A DNA stretch of 64,000 nt from Enterobacter_D sp963521185 (GTDB taxonomy: Bacteria; Pseudomonadota; Gammaproteobacteria; Enterobacterales; Enterobacteriaceae), in the NCBI GenBank assembly GCA_963521185.1, contig CAUQTV010000002.1, forward strand, positions 62,001 to 126,000. Reading direction: 5' to 3'. Position numbers and translations under genes: made by a program. Under the pieces are notes generated by a model. The model ran no database searches and was not told where the DNA came from. It saw only the letters and a list, made by a program, of their open reading frames with translations. The number at the start of each line of letters is the position of its first letter. Positions within the stretch are counted from its first letter, which is position 1. Shown piece after piece: positions 51,872 to 60,741 of the stretch.

Positions 51872-52506
51872 TGAATAAAACGAAACGGCTGGAGATTTTA
51901 ACCCGCCTGCGCAATAACGATCCGCATCCGACCACCGAGCTGAATTTCACCTCACCTTTTGAACTGCTGATTGCCGTACTGCTGTCTGCGCAGGCCACTG
52001 ACGTTAGCGTTAACAAAGCCACGGCGAAGCTCTACCCGGTAGCGAATACGCCGCAGGCGATGCTGGCGCTCGGCGTTGAGGGTGTGAAGTCCTATATCAA
52101 AACCATCGGCCTGTTTAACAGCAAGGCCGAGAACGTGATCAAAACCTGCCGCATTCTGCTGGAGCAGCACGGCGGCGTGGTACCGGAAGACAGAGCGGCG
52201 CTGGAAGCCCTGCCCGGCGTCGGGCGCAAAACCGCCAATGTGGTGCTCAATACCGCCTTTGGCTGGCCAACGATTGCCGTCGATACCCATATTTTTCGCG
52301 TCTGTAATCGCACGCAGTTTGCACCAGGAAAAAATGTTGAGCAGGTGGAAGATAAACTGCTGAAAGTGGTGCCTGCGGAATTTAAAGTCGATTGCCATCA
52401 CTGGCTGATTTTGCACGGACGATACACCTGCATCGCCCGCAAGCCCCGCTGCGGCTCGTGTTTGATTGAAGATCTCTGCGAATACAAAGAGAAGGTTTAC
52501 GCCTGA
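51871..52506 (+). CDS. nth: Endonuclease III (Nth)
   Basis: DNA glycosylase/AP lyase for oxidised pyrimidines, 211 residues as in E. coli. The helix-hairpin-helix ALPGVGRKTANVVL holds the catalytic Lys120, with Asp138 in AVDTHIFRVCNR. The C-terminal [4Fe-4S] loop has cysteines spaced 6-2-5 (CIARKPRCGSCLIEDLC). It is the last gene of the rsx operon, linking redox sensing with base repair. Confidence 0.98.
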   Translation: MNKTKRLEILTRLRNNDPHPTTELNFTSPFELLIAVLLSAQATDVSVNKATAKLYPVANTPQAMLALGVEGVKSYIKTIGLFNSKAENVIKTCRILLEQHGGVVPEDRAALEALPGVGRKTANVVLNTAFGWPTIAVDTHIFRVCNRTQFAPGKNVEQVEDKLLKVVPAEFKVDCHHWLILHGRYTCIARKPRCGSCLIEDLCEYKEKVYA

Positions 52507-52515
52507 CCGTCACAT

Positions 52516-52541
52516 GCCGGGTGGCGCTGCGTTTGCCCGGC
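52516..52541. repeat. REP-like unit after nth
   Basis: GCCGGGTGGCG...TTTGCCCGGC, a single palindromic unit about 10 bp past the nth stop codon. Confidence 0.7.
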
Positions 52542-52667
52542 CTTCGGCTTATCCCCTAATTGACCTGACATCCGCCTGAAATGCAGGGGCATGTGCGCGA
52601 TAATGTTTCACTCATAACAAGCTAAACAGGTTAATCGTTTTTTTATCAGCAAAAATTTCTATACAAA

Positions 52668-52683
52668 TGTGATTAGGATCACA
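52668..52683. promoter_or_regulatory. Strong CRP-site match in the nth-dtpA gap
   Basis: TGTGATTAGGATCACA fits TGTGA-N6-TCACA without mismatch, flanked by AAA on the left. It lies about 420 bp before dtpA. The 598-bp gap otherwise shows no convincing ORF; the promoter it serves is not clear. Confidence 0.65.
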
Positions 52684-53104
52684 CTGATAACTTCGTGTTA
52701 AAAATTCGTGTCAAAACCGGCCCTAACGCCTTGCGCTGACAGCGGTTTGATTTCAATGACCAAAAGATTAAACCACGATATTTTCAGATAATGGCCTAAT
52801 GAACTGCTTTGCACCTTAAATAGCAGAACATATCGCCAAACACCCGTCTTTGCCGGTTCGTAATAGTTAAAAAAACCAGGATTATCGCAATGGTAAAATT
52901 TAACGCTGAATAACAAATCATTGCTCCGAGCTTTATGCCGCATCAGATATATGTAACGGAGTATTACAAAGCTATTGCCTGAAAGCCCCGGATAGTGAAC
53001 ATTACCCGCCGTTTCCCCTCCCACTATAACTATAAGCACGATGAACTCTGGACATCGCGCACTGAACACCCCCGTTAATATGGGATGTAAAAAAAGAGGT
53101 ATAT

Positions 53105-54610
53105 GTGTCGACTGCAAACAATAAACCAGCAGAAAGCGTCAGCCTGAACGCTTTCAAACAACCAAGAGCGTTCTACCTGATCTTCTCGATCGAATTATGG
53201 GAACGTTTCGGGTTCTACGGCCTGCAAGGCATCATGGCCGTCTACCTGGTCAAACAACTGGGTATGTCAGAAGCGGATTCCATCACGCTGTTCTCCTCCT
53301 TTAGCGCCCTCGTCTATGGGCTGGTTGCCATCGGCGGCTGGTTAGGCGATAAAGTGCTGGGAACCAAGCGCGTGATTATGCTCGGCGCTGTCGTGCTGGC
53401 CATTGGTTATGCCTTAGTGGCATGGTCAGGTCACGACGCCGCCGTGGTCTATATGGGTATGGCGACCATTGCGGTCGGTAACGGTTTGTTCAAAGCGAAC
53501 CCGTCCTCCCTGCTCTCAACCTGCTATGCGAAAGACGACCCGCGTCTGGACGGTGCATTCACCATGTACTACATGTCCGTGAACATCGGTTCGTTCTTCT
53601 CCATGCTGGCAACGCCATGGCTGGCGGTGAAGTATGGCTGGAGCGTCGCTTTCGCCCTCAGCGTGGTCGGTATGCTGATCACCGTGGTGAACTTCGCCTT
53701 CTGCCAGCGTTGGGTTAAAGCCTACGGCTCCAAACCGGACTTCGAACCGCTGCGCGTGGGTAGCCTGCTGCTGACCATCGTCGGCGTTGTGGTGCTGGTG
53801 ACCATCGCTACCTGGCTGCTGCACAACCAGGGCGTTGCACGCATGGTACTGGGCCTTGTGGCGCTGGGTATCGTGGTCATTTTCGCTAAAGAAACCTTCG
53901 CTATGCAGGGTGCCGCGCGCCGTAAGATGGTGGTGGCGTTCATTCTGATGCTGCAAGCGATCGTCTTCTTTGTGCTCTACAGCCAGATGCCGACGTCGCT
54001 GAACTTCTTCGCAATCCGTAACGTTGAGCACTCGATTCTGGGCCTGGCGTTTGAGCCGGAGCAGTTCCAGGCGCTGAACCCGTTCTGGATCATTATCGGT
54101 AGCCCGATCCTGGCCGCTATCTATAACAAGATGGGCGATAACCTGCCGATGCCGCACAAATTCGCCATTGGCATGGTGCTGTGTTCCGCCGCGTTCCTGA
54201 TCCTGCCGCTGGGCACTAAGTTTGCAACCGACGCGGGTATCGTCTCCGTCAACTGGCTGATCATGTCCTACGCGTTCCAGAGTATCGGCGAGCTGATGAT
54301 CTCCGGTCTGGGTCTGGCAATGGTCGCACAGCTGGTGCCACAGCGCCTGATGGGCTTCATCATGGGAAGCTGGTTCCTGACCACTGCCGGTGCGAACCTC
54401 ATCGCAGGTTACGTTGCAAACCAGATGGCGATCCCGGAAGGGGTAACCGATCCGCTGATGTCATTACAGGTTTACGGTGACGTGTTCCTGAAAATCGGTA
54501 TCGCTACGGCTGTGATTGCGGTGCTGATGATCCTGATGGCACCGAAGCTGAATCGCATGGCGCAGGACGACAGCAAATCGGCTGACGTCTCTGAGACCGC
54601 CACGGCGTAA
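53105..54610 (+). CDS. dtpA: DtpA (TppB), proton-dependent di/tripeptide transporter
   Basis: POT-family symporter of 501 residues with 14 predicted spans. The proton-coupling ExxER motif is IELWERFGFYG near residue 30. The other POT signature GGWLGDKVLGTKRVI and the tail-end GELMISGLGLAMVAQLVPQ are present. The start is a GTG (53105), giving MSTANNKPAESVSLNAFKQP as in E. coli. In E. coli and Salmonella it is OmpR-dependent; here a very long leader of about 600 bp is available for control. A strong terminator follows. Confidence 0.97.
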   Translation: MSTANNKPAESVSLNAFKQPRAFYLIFSIELWERFGFYGLQGIMAVYLVKQLGMSEADSITLFSSFSALVYGLVAIGGWLGDKVLGTKRVIMLGAVVLAIGYALVAWSGHDAAVVYMGMATIAVGNGLFKANPSSLLSTCYAKDDPRLDGAFTMYYMSVNIGSFFSMLATPWLAVKYGWSVAFALSVVGMLITVVNFAFCQRWVKAYGSKPDFEPLRVGSLLLTIVGVVVLVTIATWLLHNQGVARMVLGLVALGIVVIFAKETFAMQGAARRKMVVAFILMLQAIVFFVLYSQMPTSLNFFAIRNVEHSILGLAFEPEQFQALNPFWIIIGSPILAAIYNKMGDNLPMPHKFAIGMVLCSAAFLILPLGTKFATDAGIVSVNWLIMSYAFQSIGELMISGLGLAMVAQLVPQRLMGFIMGSWFLTTAGANLIAGYVANQMAIPEGVTDPLMSLQVYGDVFLKIGIATAVIAVLMILMAPKLNRMAQDDSKSADVSETATA

Positions 54611-54635
54611 TCGCACCGGGAAACGCAGTAAAGAG

Positions 54636-54667
54636 AGCCGCTAGCATTCTGTTAGCGGCTTTTTTTT
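54636..54667 (+). terminator. Terminator after dtpA
   Basis: AGCCGCTA / TAGCGGCT stem, followed by eight T. Confidence 0.93.
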
Positions 54668-54713
54668 CGTCCTTAACGTACACTATCGCTTCTTCCGCTA
54701 TCAGGAGTTGGTC

Positions 54714-55316
54714 ATGAAATTGTTTTACAAACAGGGAGCTTGCTCACTCGCTCCGCATATCGTACTGCGTGAGACGGGCAAAGCGTTTGCGCTGGAAAGC
54801 GTCGATCTGATGAAAAAGCGTCTGGAAAACGGTGACGATTATTTCGCTATTAACCCGAAAGGCCAGATCCCCGCTCTGCTGCTGGACAACGGCACGCTGG
54901 TCACCGAATCCGTGGTTATCATGCAGTATCTGGCCGACAGTGCGCCTGAGCTGAACCTGCTGGCACCGACCGGTGACATTGCGCGCTACAAAACGCTGGA
55001 GTGGCTGAACTTCGTTGCGACCGAGCTGCACAAAGGCTTTACGCCGCTGTTCCGCCCGGATACGCCGGAAGAGTACAAACCGGTGGTGCGTGCGCTGCTG
55101 GAGAAAAAACTGGCGTTTGTGAACGAAGCGCTGGAAGGCAAAGAGTGGATCGCCGGGAAACACTTCACCATCGCCGACGCTTACCTCTACAACGTGCTGC
55201 GCTGGGCGCGTGCGGTGAAACTGGAGATGGGCGCATTGGCGAATATTGAGTCGTACATGGCGCGCGTCAGCGCACGTCCGGCGGTGGCCGCAGCACTGGC
55301 CGCTGAAGGGTTGTAA
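54714..55316 (+). CDS. gstA: Glutathione S-transferase GstA
   Basis: Beta-class GST of 200 residues (E. coli 201). The N-terminal thioredoxin fold starts MKLFYKQGACSLAPHIVLRE with the beta-class Cys10, then the GSH-site segment GQIPALLLDNGTLVTESVVI and an all-helical C-terminal domain with FTIADAYLYNVLRW. AGGAG stands seven bases before the ATG at 54714; a TTG two codons earlier is less likely. It is followed at once by a bidirectional terminator and the end of tyrS. Confidence 0.96.
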   Translation: MKLFYKQGACSLAPHIVLRETGKAFALESVDLMKKRLENGDDYFAINPKGQIPALLLDNGTLVTESVVIMQYLADSAPELNLLAPTGDIARYKTLEWLNFVATELHKGFTPLFRPDTPEEYKPVVRALLEKKLAFVNEALEGKEWIAGKHFTIADAYLYNVLRWARAVKLEMGALANIESYMARVSARPAVAAALAAEGL

Positions 55317-55320
55317 TAAA

Positions 55321-55349
55321 AAAAGGGAGTGATTTCTCACTCCCTTTTA
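55321..55349. terminator. Bidirectional terminator between gstA and tyrS
   Basis: GGGAGTGA / TCACTCCC stem with A-run and T-run on opposite sides. It fills the 51-bp gap where E. coli has pdxY. Confidence 0.9.
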
Positions 55350-55367
55350 CCGTCAGCGCGGTGAAAA

Positions 55368-56642
55368 TTACTTCCAGCAGACCAGACAGTAGTTTTTCTT
55401 GCCGCGGCGCAGCAGGGTGTAACGACCAAACAGACGATCGCCGTCAACGAAGGTGTATTCCGGGTCGGCCTGTTTCTCACCGTTGATGGTGATAGCGTTG
55501 GACGCGATGGTTTTGCGCGCCTGACCGCGAGACGGTTGCAGCTCGGAATCCACCAGCGCTTGCATCAGATCCGCGCCCTTCTCCATTTCGACCATTGGCA
55601 CGCCGTCCTGCGCCAGCTGTTCAAAGTCGGTTTCACCAAGCGCGCTCAGCGTACCGTTAAACAGGCTTTCGGTGATGCGTTTCGCCGCCACCAGTCCCTC
55701 TTCACCGTGAACCAGACGCGTCACCTGCTCGGCCAGCACGTACTGCGCACGCGGTGCTTTGCCGCTGGTCTTGTCTTCTTCTTCCAGCGCGTTGATTTCC
55801 GCGATGTCCATAAAGGTGAAGAATTTCAGGAAGCGATACACGTCAGCGTCAGCGGTGTTGATCCAGAACTGGTAGAACTTGTACGGGCTGGTTTTCTTCG
55901 GATCGAGCCATACCGCACCGCCTTCGGTTTTACCGAATTTGGTGCCGTCCGCCTTGGTGATCAACGGAACGGTCAGACCAAAGACCTGATTCTGATGCAG
56001 ACGACGGGTCAAATCGATACCGGAGGTGATGTTCCCCCACTGATCTGAGCCGCCGATTTGCAGCGCCACGCCGTGCAGCTTGTTCAGGCACGCGAAGTCA
56101 TAACCCTGTAACAGGTTGTAGGAAAACTCGGTGAAGGAGATACCCTGATCGTCACGGTTCAGACGCTGCTTGACCGCTTCTTTGTTAATCATCTGGTTAA
56201 CAGAGAAGTGCTTGCCAATATCACGCAGGAAAGTCAGCACGTTCATGCCGCCAAACCAGTCATAGTTGTTGGCCGCAATGGCGGAATTGCTGCCGCAGTC
56301 GAAGTCGAGGAACGGTGCTACCTGTTTGCGGATTTTATCCACCCACTCCTGCACGGTATCTTCGGTGTTCAGTTTACGCTCGGCGGCTTTGAAGCTCGGG
56401 TCGCCAATCAGACCCGTCGCACCACCCACCAGCGCCACCGGTTTATGCCCGGCTTGCTGGAAGCGTTTCAGGCATAACAATGGAACCAGATGCCCCAAAT
56501 GCAAGCTATCAGCGGTGGGATCAAAGCCGCAATAGAGCGCGATTGGGCCTTGCGCCAGTCGCTCTGCTAACGCGTCTTCATCCGTCACCTGGGCCACTAA
56601 GCCCCGCTCTTGCAATTGTTTAATCAAGTTACTGCTTGCCAT
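55368..56642 (-). CDS. tyrS: Tyrosyl-tRNA synthetase TyrS
   Basis: Class I synthetase of 424 residues, nearly identical to E. coli. The HIGH-type motif is HLGHL (about 45), the KMSKS-type is KFGKT (about 235), and the C-terminal S4 RNA-binding domain is SRGQARKTIASNAITINGEK. The ATG at 56642 (MASSNLIKQL) was preferred to an upstream in-frame ATG. It follows pdxH in the same direction. Its stop is only 51 bp from gstA because pdxY is absent. Confidence 0.98.
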   Translation of the reverse strand: MASSNLIKQLQERGLVAQVTDEDALAERLAQGPIALYCGFDPTADSLHLGHLVPLLCLKRFQQAGHKPVALVGGATGLIGDPSFKAAERKLNTEDTVQEWVDKIRKQVAPFLDFDCGSNSAIAANNYDWFGGMNVLTFLRDIGKHFSVNQMINKEAVKQRLNRDDQGISFTEFSYNLLQGYDFACLNKLHGVALQIGGSDQWGNITSGIDLTRRLHQNQVFGLTVPLITKADGTKFGKTEGGAVWLDPKKTSPYKFYQFWINTADADVYRFLKFFTFMDIAEINALEEEDKTSGKAPRAQYVLAEQVTRLVHGEEGLVAAKRITESLFNGTLSALGETDFEQLAQDGVPMVEMEKGADLMQALVDSELQPSRGQARKTIASNAITINGEKQADPEYTFVDGDRLFGRYTLLRRGKKNYCLVCWK

Positions 56643-56766
56643 CAAATTCTCCATGTATAAACGACTGCACCTCTGTCGGTACACGACTTTTCGCCAGTTA
56701 CGAAAGATACATAGAATAAAGCGCCGGAATCAGGAGCACCAGCGCTTAAAACAACATTTTTAGGGA

Positions 56767-57423
56767 TTATGGGGCGAGACGGTCAATTTTCCACGCGTCG
56801 TTTTCACGCTGGTATAAAAAACGGTCATGCAGGCGGTGTTCACCCCCCTGCCAGAACTCCATCTGCTCAATGCTGATGCGGAATCCGCCCCAGAAGCTCG
56901 GCAACGGGACTTCACCCTGCTGAAACTTTTGCTTAAGCTCAAGGAACTTGCTTTCGAGGATCCCGCGCGCGGAAATGCGGCTCGACTGCTGGGAAACCCA
57001 GGCACCGATCTGGCTGTCGCGTGGACGGCTGTGGAAGTATTTAACCACTTCAAAGGTCGAGAGACGCTCGGCTTTGCCAATCACCATCACCTGGCGTTCC
57101 AGCATATGCCAGGGGAAGAGCAGACTGATACGGGGATTGTTTTCAATGTGATGCGCTTTGCGGCTGCCCAGGTTGGTGTAAAACACCAGGCCTTTTTCAT
57201 CGTAGTGCTTGAGCAGCACGATACGCTGGTAAGGCTGATTGTTCTCATCGACCGTTGCCACAACCATCGCCGTTGGATCGGCCAGTTTGGCATCACACGC
57301 CTGCCCCAGCCAGCGCTCGAACAGCGCTAAGGGTTCAGCGGGCAGATCGTTACGGCGCAGACCGCCTTTGGTGTATTCACGGCGCAGATGCGCAATTTGC
57401 TGTAAATCATGGTTGTCTGACAT
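56767..57423 (-). CDS. pdxH: Pyridoxine/pyridoxamine 5'-phosphate oxidase PdxH
   Basis: FMN enzyme making pyridoxal 5'-phosphate, 218 residues as in E. coli. FMN contacts lie in RIVLLKHYDEKGLVFYTNLGSRKA, and the family signature is EFWQGGEHRLHDRFLYQR near the C-terminus. The ATG two codons in (57423) matches E. coli MSDN. With pdxY missing next door, PdxH remains as the local vitamin B6 gene. Confidence 0.97.
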   Translation of the reverse strand: MSDNHDLQQIAHLRREYTKGGLRRNDLPAEPLALFERWLGQACDAKLADPTAMVVATVDENNQPYQRIVLLKHYDEKGLVFYTNLGSRKAHHIENNPRISLLFPWHMLERQVMVIGKAERLSTFEVVKYFHSRPRDSQIGAWVSQQSSRISARGILESKFLELKQKFQQGEVPLPSFWGGFRISIEQMEFWQGGEHRLHDRFLYQRENDAWKIDRLAP

Positions 57424-57480
57424 GGGCATTCGCTACGTTTTCAACAGGTGGCGCTATTGTGCGCCGCCCGGGTAAAAATC

Positions 57481-57804
57481 TCAACGCTGCGGGTTTTGTA
57501 ACTGACAGTTGTTTAACACAATTCTGTCCCGGTGATACACCGTTGCGCTGTCACCTTTCGACCAGAAGACGTAGATCCCGTCGGTATAGCGCGCGCCCGA
57601 CGCGGACAACCCCTGCGTTAAGGTCAGCAGTTTGTCGTCGTAAACGAAGCTGGCCTGCTGACGGGGGTTGTTCAGCTTCACGGTGAGGGGTTTCTCATCG
57701 CACTGATATTCCAGCGTGTCGGTATGCATCCGCTCCAGAAACTGATTATAGGCACTGCATCCAGACAGTAAGGCTGGCACCAACAGCATTGACAGTTTTT
57801 TCAT
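57481..57804 (-). CDS. mliC: MliC, membrane-bound C-type lysozyme inhibitor
   Basis: A 107-residue lipoprotein. The signal peptide ends in the lipobox LLSGC (Cys at about 17), followed by a small beta-barrel with DTLEYQCDEKPLTVKLNN, the inhibitory SASGARYTDGIYVFWSKGD loop and a second Cys (LNNCQLQNPQR) for the disulphide. It protects against host or environmental c-type lysozyme. Position between pdxH and anmK is as in E. coli. Confidence 0.96.
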   Translation of the reverse strand: MKKLSMLLVPALLSGCSAYNQFLERMHTDTLEYQCDEKPLTVKLNNPRQQASFVYDDKLLTLTQGLSASGARYTDGIYVFWSKGDSATVYHRDRIVLNNCQLQNPQR

Positions 57805-57898
57805 ATCCCATCCCAAAGACATTCCAGGTCACAGAGGGCATCGCGCCCTCCTTTTAACGCTGTCAGTCTAACGGTATGCGCTGGGACAGGGATTTAAG

Positions 57899-59023
57899 TT
57901 AACTCTGATTATGCCGCGGATTGGCGGGAAAAATGGCCCCCAGTACGCTGGGGGCGGACGCTCCGGTGACCGAGGGCAGATTCCCCGGCAGCCCGGCGAT
58001 GGTGCGCCACGCCAGCCAGGCAAACGCCAGCGCTTCCATATCATCGCCGCTGATCCCCGCCTCGTCGGTGCTTGTCACCTCAATGCCGGGCAGCAGCGCC
58101 GCCAGTCGCGCCATTAATAGCGGGTTGCGACAGCCGCCGCCGCAGACCAACAGACGCTCGCCGCCGCCGCAGAGCTGCACCTGTTCGGCGATAGTCACGG
58201 CGGTAAGCTCCGTCAGCGTTGCCATCACGTCGCTGCCGCTCAGACCGGGGAAATGCGCCAGTTGACGCTCGATCCAACCGTAGTTGAAGTACTCCCGCCC
58301 GGTGCTTTTCGGCGCGGGTGCCGCGAAATAAGCATCGCTGCGCATGTTTTGCAGCAGGGGAAGAATGACTTTTCCTTCGCTGGCCCACTGCGCGTCTTTA
58401 TCGTAGGGCTTGCCTTTTTGTCGCCAGATCCACGCGTCCATCAGCATATTGCCAGGCCCGGTGTCGTAGCCTTTGATCGGCTGATCGGGGAACAGCAATG
58501 AGAGATTGGCGATGCCGCCAATGTTGAGCACCATGCGCCGTTCACTGGGATGCGCCAGCAGCGCGTGGTGAAACGCCGGGACCAGCGGCGCGCCCTGTCC
58601 GCCCAGCGCGATATCACGACGGCGAAAATCACCCACGACCGTAATGCCGGTCTGCGCGACAATCTGGTTGTTGTCACCGATTTGCAACGTATGCGGTGAC
58701 TCGCCGGTCGGTTCATGCCAGACCGTCTGGCCGTGGCAGCCAATGGCGACAATGTCTTCCGCCCGCAGGTTTTGCTGTTTAAGCAGCGCCTGCACCGCCG
58801 CGGCAAAGAGTTTCCCAAGCTGGGTGTCCAGTTGCCCGAACTGAGACAGCGTCAGCTGCTGCCCCTGGCAAATATTCAGAATGGCCTGTTTAAGCGGCAC
58901 TGGCATGGGGTAAGTCAGGCTCGCCTGTTGCGCCACCATGCGCTCATCAATCGCCGCAAGCACAACGTCCACACCGTCGAGACTGGTTCCCGACATCACG
59001 CCAATGTAGCGACCCGATTTCAT
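57899..59023 (-). CDS. anmK: Anhydro-N-acetylmuramic acid kinase AnmK
   Basis: Cell-wall recycling enzyme that hydrolyses and phosphorylates 1,6-anhydro-MurNAc to MurNAc 6-phosphate. The 374 residues compare with 369 in E. coli. The ATP motif GTSLDGVDVVLA lies at residues 11-22, CHGQTVWHEP and the LNIGGIANLS and GYDTGPGNMLMDAW segments are typical, and VCGGGCRNPLLM lies near 290. Confidence 0.96.
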   Translation of the reverse strand: MKSGRYIGVMSGTSLDGVDVVLAAIDERMVAQQASLTYPMPVPLKQAILNICQGQQLTLSQFGQLDTQLGKLFAAAVQALLKQQNLRAEDIVAIGCHGQTVWHEPTGESPHTLQIGDNNQIVAQTGITVVGDFRRRDIALGGQGAPLVPAFHHALLAHPSERRMVLNIGGIANLSLLFPDQPIKGYDTGPGNMLMDAWIWRQKGKPYDKDAQWASEGKVILPLLQNMRSDAYFAAPAPKSTGREYFNYGWIERQLAHFPGLSGSDVMATLTELTAVTIAEQVQLCGGGERLLVCGGGCRNPLLMARLAALLPGIEVTSTDEAGISGDDMEALAFAWLAWRTIAGLPGNLPSVTGASAPSVLGAIFPANPRHNQS

Positions 59024-59310
59024 ACGCCTTCCTTCTTCGCCGGTTATGTTGCGTGAATAGCTTTCCGGCGATCACTCCACCATAAAGCCCCGAGTAATGC
59101 CACGAACTATTACGATTTTTTAACCTTCTTCTGCACGGTAGCACGCGGCGCAAAACAAACTCCGCCTCGTTTAGAGAAAGTTAATCTGGCTTCAGGTACA
59201 ATTTTCGCATTGTTTCGGCAGAAGATATGCCCTGATGCGGCTAAATACCATATAATTTAGTCATGACGGATGCTCGCTTGAGCGTTACATGGTGAACAGG
59301 AGATTCATAA

Positions 59311-59778
59311 ATGATTTTACGTACTTTGGCCGTTTCGCTGATTGGTTTTACGCTGGCAGGCTGTGTGAACAACGATAGCCTTTCCGGGGACGTTTACACC
59401 GCATCCGAAGCCAAACAGGTGCAGAATGTCACCTACGGGACCATTGTGAATGCGCGACCGGTTCAGATTCAGGGCGGTGACGATAACAACGTTATCGGTG
59501 CGCTGGGAGGTGCCGTTCTGGGTGGCTTCCTGGGTAACACCGTGGGTGGCGGTACCGGCCGTTCACTGGCAACCGCAGCGGGCGCTGTCGCCGGTGGCGT
59601 TGCAGGTCAGGGCGTTCAGGGTGCGGTGAATAAATCGCAGGGCGTTGAGCTGGAAATTCGTAAAGACGATGGCAACACCATTATGGTGGTGCAGAAACAG
59701 GGTAACACCCGCTTCTCTGCGGGCCAGCGCGTTGCCATGGCATCCAACGGTGGTCAGATCACCGTTTCCCCGCGTTAA
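59311..59778 (+). CDS. slyB: Outer-membrane lipoprotein SlyB
   Basis: A 155-residue lipoprotein with lipobox LAGC (Cys17), a glycine-zipper region (ALGGAVLGGFLGNTVGGGTG) and a C-terminal beta domain. In E. coli it belongs to the PhoP regulon and forms nanodomains around outer-membrane proteins under stress. An A/T-rich leader of 280 bp separates it from divergent anmK; a degenerate PhoP-like hexamer pair can be imagined there but was not called. Confidence 0.96.
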   Translation: MILRTLAVSLIGFTLAGCVNNDSLSGDVYTASEAKQVQNVTYGTIVNARPVQIQGGDDNNVIGALGGAVLGGFLGNTVGGGTGRSLATAAGAVAGGVAGQGVQGAVNKSQGVELEIRKDDGNTIMVVQKQGNTRFSAGQRVAMASNGGQITVSPR

Positions 59779-59797
59779 TTCCTGTCTTAATATGAAT

Positions 59798-59824
59798 GTG
59801 GTCGCACTGGCGGCCACATTTTTT
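59798..59824 (+). terminator. Terminator after slyB
   Basis: GTGGTCGC / GCGGCCAC stem (one G-U) with an ACTG loop, followed by ATTTTTT. Confidence 0.85.
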
Positions 59825-59864
59825 GCAAAAATAAAAGCCCTGGTTTCCCAAGGCTTCGTCAGCG

Positions 59865-60305
59865 TTAATCACGCGATTGTAACTCAACGATATTCTGCTC
59901 AAGACGGTTGATGAGGCTTCCTAACAGCGTCAGTTCCTCTTCAGAGATCCCCGCAAGGATCTCCCCCCGCGTCTTCCGGATCACCGTCTCCATTTCGTCT
60001 ATAATAGGAGTGGCTTTCTCGGTGAGCTTAATACGTTTTGCACGACGGTCGTTGGCACAGGTCTGGCGAGAAATAAGTCCTTTCTCCTCCAGCTGATCCA
60101 GCGTACGCACCAGCGAAGGCTGTTCAATGCCGATCGCTTTTGCCAGTTGAATTTGCGACTGCTCGGGAGGCAACTGATGAATATTATGCAACGTTACCCA
60201 GTGAGTCTGCGTTAATTCCAGAGGTTTTAGGCGATGGTCAATTAATGCACGCCAGATGCGTACTAATCGTGCCAGATCAGAACCCAATTGCGATTCCAAT
60301 TTCAT
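59865..60305 (-). CDS. slyA: SlyA, MarR-family regulator
   Basis: A 146-residue winged-helix regulator that antagonises H-NS silencing and, in Salmonella, works with PhoP at virulence genes. The DNA-binding core IGIEQPSLVRTLDQLEEKGL and wing RQTCANDRRAKRIKLTEK are identical or nearly so to E. coli. The last 40 residues are more diverged. A SlyA-type palindrome stands upstream, so autoregulation is likely. Confidence 0.97.
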   Translation of the reverse strand: MKLESQLGSDLARLVRIWRALIDHRLKPLELTQTHWVTLHNIHQLPPEQSQIQLAKAIGIEQPSLVRTLDQLEEKGLISRQTCANDRRAKRIKLTEKATPIIDEMETVIRKTRGEILAGISEEELTLLGSLINRLEQNIVELQSRD

Positions 60306-60315
60306 CTCCTTATAA

Positions 60316-60327
60316 TTAGCTTGCTAA
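60316..60327. promoter_or_regulatory. SlyA box upstream of slyA
   Basis: TTAGCTTGCTAA: arms TTAGC / GCTAA identical to the SlyA consensus TTAGCAAGCTAA read on the other strand. It lies 11 bp before the slyA start. Confidence 0.85.
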
Positions 60328-60502
60328 GTTATTATACTGATTTTAGAATAGTGTGCAGCATTTAAATTGCTAAAACAAATGTAATGCTTTGTCGGTAAAC
60401 GCCAGGTCATTGTTTAATCAGGCATCCTGGGCTGAAACCTGATGTTAAATAATTGCGTCAGCCGTTTTTTGACGCGCTTTACTCTGCAAAGGATCTCTGT
60501 TT

Positions 60503-60739
60503 GTGAAGCTTACGCTTAATGGATCCGGACTCCCCCTCCAGGACTTAATTGTCGGGGCCTCCGTCTACTTTCCACCGCTGTTCTACGCCGTTGCGTTAGG
60601 CTTTTTCATCTGGCTCATTGTGCACCGTTTAGTGCGCGAGCGGATCTACGCCGGTGATATCTGGCACCCCCTGCTGTTGGACCTCTCCCTGTTTGTTATT
60701 TCCGTTAGCCTGGCGCTAGCCATATTGATCGCGTGGTAA
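60503..60739 (+). CDS. ydhI: YdhI, DUF1656 inner-membrane protein
   Basis: A 78-residue two-span protein (E. coli 78) of the DUF1656 family, always found with the YdhJ/YdhK or AaeX/AaeAB type efflux pair. The start is a GTG (MKLTLNGSGLPLQDLIVGAS). It overlaps or nearly touches ydhJ, so all three genes form one operon, divergent from slyA, which represses or activates it in some enterobacteria. Confidence 0.93.
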   Translation: MKLTLNGSGLPLQDLIVGASVYFPPLFYAVALGFFIWLIVHRLVRERIYAGDIWHPLLLDLSLFVISVSLALAILIAW

Positions 60740-60741
60740 TA

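Noticed and set aside
52698..53117. A 139-codon minus-strand ORF upstream of dtpA
   Set aside because: It overlaps the dtpA start, has unusual composition and no ribosome site; the region is better read as a leader.
59240..59265. Reverse-oriented PhoP-like hexamers before slyB
   Set aside because: The match TAAATA-N5-TAATTT is degenerate and overlaps a likely -10 element.
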